Positions 6,473 to 8,908 of a stretch of DNA of 8,908 bases are shown in pieces. Under the pieces are notes generated by a model. It saw nothing but the letters and a program-made list of their open reading frames with translations, ran no database searches and had not been told where the DNA came from. Source of the stretch: an uncultured Eubacterium sp. (lineage in GTDB: Bacteria > Bacillota > Clostridia > Lachnospirales > Lachnospiraceae); assembly GCA_946611445.1 (NCBI GenBank), contig CAMODP010000073.1, positions 1-8,908 of the forward strand, in the 5' to 3' direction. How positions within the stretch are numbered: position 1 is the first letter of the stretch; every line of letters begins with the position of its first letter. The translations under genes were made by a program, and so were the position numbers.

Positions 6473-6506
6473 CAGCTATGCTCACTTCTGTTTATCCGTA
6501 AACCGG

Positions 6507-7142
6507 TCAGTCGTCTTCTTCGTCCTCCTCATCCGGTTCAAAGGAAAACTCATCATTTATCGGCTGCACCGCCGGCATCGGACTCTCCGTATCTGCGGAA
6601 GACATCGGAGCCAGCTCATTGCGGTTCTGATTGACCAGGTCATAATAACTCTGCAGCGCGCCGGTGAAGTCGCTGTAGCGCTCTCCGACCTCTGTAAGCG
6701 TGTTGCCCATGATGGCGGAAATATTGGAAAGAAGCTCTCCGGTATAGGAGATGGCACTCGTGCGGATATTGTTGGCATCGGTCTGGGCTTCGTCCACGAT
6801 GCCCTGCGCCTGCGCATTGGCGGCGTTGACTGTGTCATTGGCCTGCGCATAGGCTTCTTTCATGATCTCGGTCTCTGAGATCATTTTCTGTGCCTGCTCC
6901 TGGGCTTCCGCGATGATCGCGTCCGCTTTGGACTGGGCATCCGCAAGAATCGCGTCTTTGTTGCCGATAATCTTCTGATATCTCTTGATCTCGTCAGGTG
7001 TTTTCAGCCGGAGCTCACGCAGAAGCTCCTCGATCTCTTCTTTATTTACGATAATTTTCGTTGTGGAGAGAGGCTGATATCTGCAATTCTCCACGTACTC
7101 TTCGATTTCTTCGATGATCTGTTCAATTCTGCTGCTGCTCAT
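6507..7142 (-). CDS. Acidic coiled-coil protein, unknown function (often labelled ATP synthase subunit H/B-like)
   Basis: This 211-residue protein begins with a short Glu-rich helix (MSSSRIEQIIEEIEEYVENC). The segment at about 30-60 predicts helical and charged, and an Ala/Gln/Glu-rich stretch at about 62-125 (ADAQSKADAIIAEAQEQAQK and on) has the alternation of a long coiled coil. The C-terminus is an acidic tail (DEFSFEPDEEDEEDD). There is no signal peptide or membrane span. The composition resembles V-type ATPase subunit H or F-type subunit b stalks and DivIVA-type proteins, but no ATPase subunit genes are nearby, so an ATPase role is unlikely. It follows coaD by 67 nt and is followed by a terminator. 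The ATG at 7142 has AAGGAG 7 nt upstream. Confidence 0.85.
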   Translation of the reverse strand: MSSSRIEQIIEEIEEYVENCRYQPLSTTKIIVNKEEIEELLRELRLKTPDEIKRYQKIIGNKDAILADAQSKADAIIAEAQEQAQKMISETEIMKEAYAQANDTVNAANAQAQGIVDEAQTDANNIRTSAISYTGELLSNISAIMGNTLTEVGERYSDFTGALQSYYDLVNQNRNELAPMSSADTESPMPAVQPINDEFSFEPDEEDEEDD

Positions 7143-7209
7143 CCCGAATCTCCTTGCCCCCTTACTGTTAAACTCTCCCCTCCGCCGTTACAAACAGGCG
7201 CCCGGCGGT

Positions 7210-7698
7210 TCAGCGCTGCTGCTCACGCAGCTTCTGACGGATCGCTTCCTCAACAAAAGCGGGTACGAATTCGCTGATATCTCCCCCGAATGCCGCCACT
7301 TCCTTCACAGTGGTGGAACTCAGATAAGAATACTGGAGAGACGTATACAGGAAAGTCGTATCCACATCCGGAGCCAGCTTGCGGTTTGTCTGTGCCATCT
7401 GCAGCTCATACTCAAAATCAGTAATCAGCCGCAATCCCCTCACGATAACCTTTGCCCCGCAGGAGTGGGCAAAATCCACAGCCAATCCGCCAAACGGAAG
7501 CACCCGGATATTCGGAATGCCGGCCGTCGCTTTCTCTAACATCTTAACACGTTCTTCTACAGAAAACAACGGAGTTTTTGCGGAATTGAACAAAACGCCG
7601 ATGACCAGTTCGTCAAAAAGAGCGGCAGCCCGCTCTATAATATCCAGATGTCCCTTAGTGAGGGGATCAAACGTTCCGGGGTATACTGCAATAGTCAT
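7210..7698 (-). CDS. coaD: Phosphopantetheine adenylyltransferase
   Basis: CoaD adenylates 4'-phosphopantetheine with ATP to form dephospho-CoA, the penultimate step of CoA synthesis, in the cytoplasm. The 162-residue length fits the family. The N-terminal nucleotidyltransferase motif reads [14 protein letters not shown] (8-21), with TxGH at 14-17. [21 protein letters not shown] (about 89-109) forms the characteristic middle segment, and SSTTVKEVA near residues 127-135 is the second nucleotide motif (commonly SSSxVKE). It starts 4 nt after the rsmD stop, and the pair is a very common bacterial neighbourhood. The ribosome site is weaker: GGAG lies about 12 nt before the ATG. Confidence 0.97.
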   Translation of the reverse strand: MTIAVYPGTFDPLTKGHLDIIERAAALFDELVIGVLFNSAKTPLFSVEERVKMLEKATAGIPNIRVLPFGGLAVDFAHSCGAKVIVRGLRLITDFEYELQMAQTNRKLAPDVDTTFLYTSLQYSYLSSTTVKEVAAFGGDISEFVPAFVEEAIRQKLREQQR

Positions 7699-7702
7699 GT
7701 CT

Positions 7703-8263
7703 CTACATATCTCCGATCTTTTTCAGAAACAGGTGCTTATTTGTCCTGTATTCTCTGGATTTGACGCAGGTATAGCCGAATTCACCGATCCAGTCCATAT
7801 CTGTCTCTATCGCCGCCTCCACGATATACAGCGTATCCGGGTGCACACAGCGGGCGCCGCGCAGCTTTTCCAGAATTGTCCGCTCCAGTCCCTGCCTGTA
7901 TGGCGGATCCATAAAAACGATGTCAAACGGCTCTGTCCGATCCAGCACAGACAGTGCCGCTTCCGCGTCCATGGTAAGCACACTTGCCTGATCCGTAAAT
8001 CTGGTAAATGCCAGGTTGTCCTCTATTACACGCGCTGCCTTCCTGCTGCTGTCTACAAAGCAGGCATACACAGCGCCTCTGCTCAGGGCCTCTATCCCGA
8101 TCGCGCCGCTGCCGGCAAACAGGTCCAGAAAGCGGCTTTCCGGCACCCATGTCTGCATCATATTGAACAGCGTCTCCTTGATCCTGTCGGTTGTGGGCCT
8201 CGTATCCCGCCCCGGCAGCGTCTTCAGGGGCAGGCTCCTTCGTGTTCCCGCAATTACCCTCAT
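7703..8263 (-). CDS. rsmD: 16S rRNA (guanine-N2)-methyltransferase RsmD
   Basis: RsmD methylates a guanine (G966 in E. coli numbering) of 16S rRNA using S-adenosylmethionine. The protein starts MRVIAGTRR, continues with the family signature [13 protein letters not shown] (22-34), and has the SAM-binding loop [20 protein letters not shown] (45-64). The catalytic DPPY sits at 119-122. Its 186 residues match the family. It starts 10 nt after the mgsA-like stop with AAGGA close to the ATG at 8263, and is followed by coaD at 4 nt. All three are therefore likely co-transcribed. Confidence 0.96.
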   Translation of the reverse strand: MRVIAGTRRSLPLKTLPGRDTRPTTDRIKETLFNMMQTWVPESRFLDLFAGSGAIGIEALSRGAVYACFVDSSRKAARVIEDNLAFTRFTDQASVLTMDAEAALSVLDRTEPFDIVFMDPPYRQGLERTILEKLRGARCVHPDTLYIVEAAIETDMDWIGEFGYTCVKSREYRTNKHLFLKKIGDM

Positions 8264-8273
8264 CTGTCCTTCT

Positions 8274-8675
8274 TCAGTCCTCTTTATATTGAATTCTCCA
8301 GTCCAGATCTCCGCGGTCCAGGCCCATGATCAGCATCTCGGCGGACGCGATATTCGTAGCCAGCGGAATATTGTACTGGTCGCAGCATCGGATTATTTTC
8401 GCCACATCGGGCTCCCGCGATGATACGATCACGGGATTATAGAAAATAATGACCATATCCATGTCATTCCGCTCGATCATCTCGGTAAACTGCTTGTCCC
8501 CTCCGAGGCTGCCTGCCAAAAATTTATGGATGTGCAGATTGGTCACTTCTTCAATCCTTCGACCGGTCGTCCCCGTCGCGTAGATCTCATGACGGGCCAG
8601 TATGCCCTTGTAAGCGACACAGAAATCTTCAATCAGACTCTTCTTACTATTCAGTGCTATAATCCCTATATTCAT
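8274..8675 (-). CDS. mgsA: Methylglyoxal synthase homologue with altered active site
   Basis: Methylglyoxal synthase converts dihydroxyacetone phosphate to methylglyoxal and phosphate. Family features are clear over 133 residues: YATGTTGRRIEE (32-43), LAGSLGGDKQ (53-62), EPDVAKIIRCCDQYNIPLA (88-106), and TNIASAEMLI (107-116). D60 and D90 correspond to the E. coli catalytic Asp71 and Asp101. However, the usual AHD near the N-terminus is ALN here (L8, N9 for His19, Asp20) and the PHDPD histidine is R87 (for His98). The phosphate-binding TGTTG remains. It may be catalytically altered, so the symbol denotes family and not proven activity. The ATG at 8675 has AGAGG 5 nt upstream. It leads the rsmD-coaD operon. 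Confidence 0.88.
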   Translation of the reverse strand: MNIGIIALNSKKSLIEDFCVAYKGILARHEIYATGTTGRRIEEVTNLHIHKFLAGSLGGDKQFTEMIERNDMDMVIIFYNPVIVSSREPDVAKIIRCCDQYNIPLATNIASAEMLIMGLDRGDLDWRIQYKED

Positions 8676-8760
8676 GCTGCCCTCTTATTCCCTCCATGAT
8701 GTCCGTATCCACAAGCAGCCGCACCAGAAGGTGCTCCGTAATCAGTTAGGCACATATACA
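8676..8760 (-). other. Leader of mgsA with a small hairpin
   Basis: The predicted 85-nt untranslated leader contains GCACC-TTCT-GGTGC (8721-8734), a 5-bp stem with a tetraloop. I see no T-run after it and no riboswitch consensus I recognise. A GGAGGG sits about 14 nt before the ATG and a second AGAGG 5 nt before it. Confidence 0.4.
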
Positions 8761-8766
8761 TGAGTA

Positions 8767-8795
8767 ATTATAACAAATGTACAAAAACTATGCAA
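8767..8795 (-). promoter_or_regulatory. Promoter of the mgsA-rsmD-coaD operon
   Basis: On the minus strand there is a perfect TATAAT (8767-8772) preceded by TGT, making an extended -10. A weak TTGCAT (8790-8795) lies 17 nt upstream. The surrounding sequence (8745-8850) is markedly AT-rich. The predicted start near 8760 gives a leader of about 85 nt before mgsA. Confidence 0.82.
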
Positions 8796-8841
8796 CCGTT
8801 ATTGTATTTTTTACATAATTTTCACAATGCGTTTCTTAGCT

Positions 8842-8882
8842 AAAAAATACATAGCCCCGGTATCCGCAGATATTCATCCGGG
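8842..8882 (-). terminator. Possible terminator of a gene upstream of the window
   Basis: On the minus strand CCCGG (8878-8882) pairs with CCGGG (8856-8860) with an inner TATC/GATA stem, and after 8 nt a TTTTTT run follows (8842-8847). The T-run is slightly distant from the stem. It precedes the mgsA promoter. The remaining 26 bases to the window edge are too few to identify an upstream gene. Confidence 0.5.
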
Positions 8883-8908
8883 AAGCGCTTGCGCCCTGTC
8901 CTGTATAC

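Noticed and set aside
3828..6878. A 1016-codon open frame on the plus strand
   Set aside because: It runs antisense across five well-supported genes, its translation matches no family I know, and it is explained by GC-rich codon bias of the minus-strand genes.
7143..7209. CCGCCG/CGGCGG inverted repeat after coaD as a terminator
   Set aside because: The loop is 15 nt and no T-run follows on the minus strand; transcription probably continues into the coiled-coil gene.
8804..8828. ATTGT...ACAAT inverted repeat and a second promoter upstream of mgsA
   Set aside because: The arms are only 5 bp in very AT-rich DNA, and the possible TTGTGA-TACAAT pair has a 15-nt spacer; the promoter with a perfect extended -10 is a better explanation.
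8883..8908. C-terminal codons of an upstream minus-strand gene
   Set aside because: All three frames stay open for at least ten codons to a stop, and none gives recognisable sequence, so no frame can be chosen.
1..8908. CRISPR arrays, tRNA or rRNA genes, transposases or prophage genes
   Set aside because: I saw no regularly spaced repeats, no tRNA- or rRNA-like sequence and no mobile-element protein; the only element-like feature is the non-coding-type insertion at 4577-4678.

Overview
This window looks like a chromosomal segment from a Gram-positive member of the Clostridia, most likely Lachnospiraceae or a close relative. The evidence is a HisZ plus short-form HisG pair, a RecU resolvase, a RelQ-type small alarmone synthetase, a single-membrane-span signal peptidase I, and the order mgsA-rsmD-coaD followed by an acidic coiled-coil protein. 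All ten complete genes and one partial gene lie on the minus strand, so transcription runs from high to low coordinates. I support no gene on the plus strand.

Layout in transcription order. A likely terminator for a gene outside the window (8842-8882) is followed by a good extended -10 promoter (8767-8795). It drives mgsA-like, rsmD, coaD and a coiled-coil gene (8675 down to 6507), and the cluster ends at a clear intrinsic terminator (6429-6472). Next come a RelQ-like (p)ppGpp synthetase, a two-pass membrane protein of unknown function and an RluA-family pseudouridine synthase (6407 down to 3801), closely spaced with good ribosome binding sites. lepB and recU follow (3721 down to 2414); recU starts at TTG directly after the lepB stop. 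The histidine genes hisZ-hisG-hisD (2352 down to the window edge) have their own promoter, whose -35 overlaps the recU stop codon. hisZ and hisG overlap by 4 bp, and hisD begins 4 nt after hisG.

Functionally, HisZ and HisG together form the ATP phosphoribosyltransferase that starts histidine synthesis, and HisD catalyses the last steps. The other genes are housekeeping: ribosomal and RNA modification, CoA synthesis, secretion, recombination and stringent response.

The main oddity is a 102-bp segment (4577-4678) inside the pseudouridine synthase gene. It has perfect 9-bp terminal inverted repeats and two internal hairpins, is an exact multiple of three, and reads through in frame. It looks like a palindromic element inserted into a protein-coding gene. 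Other points are a repetitive acidic 116-residue tail on HisZ, a methylglyoxal synthase homologue lacking several conserved active-site residues, and a RelQ-like enzyme that appears to lack the known pppGpp allosteric residues.
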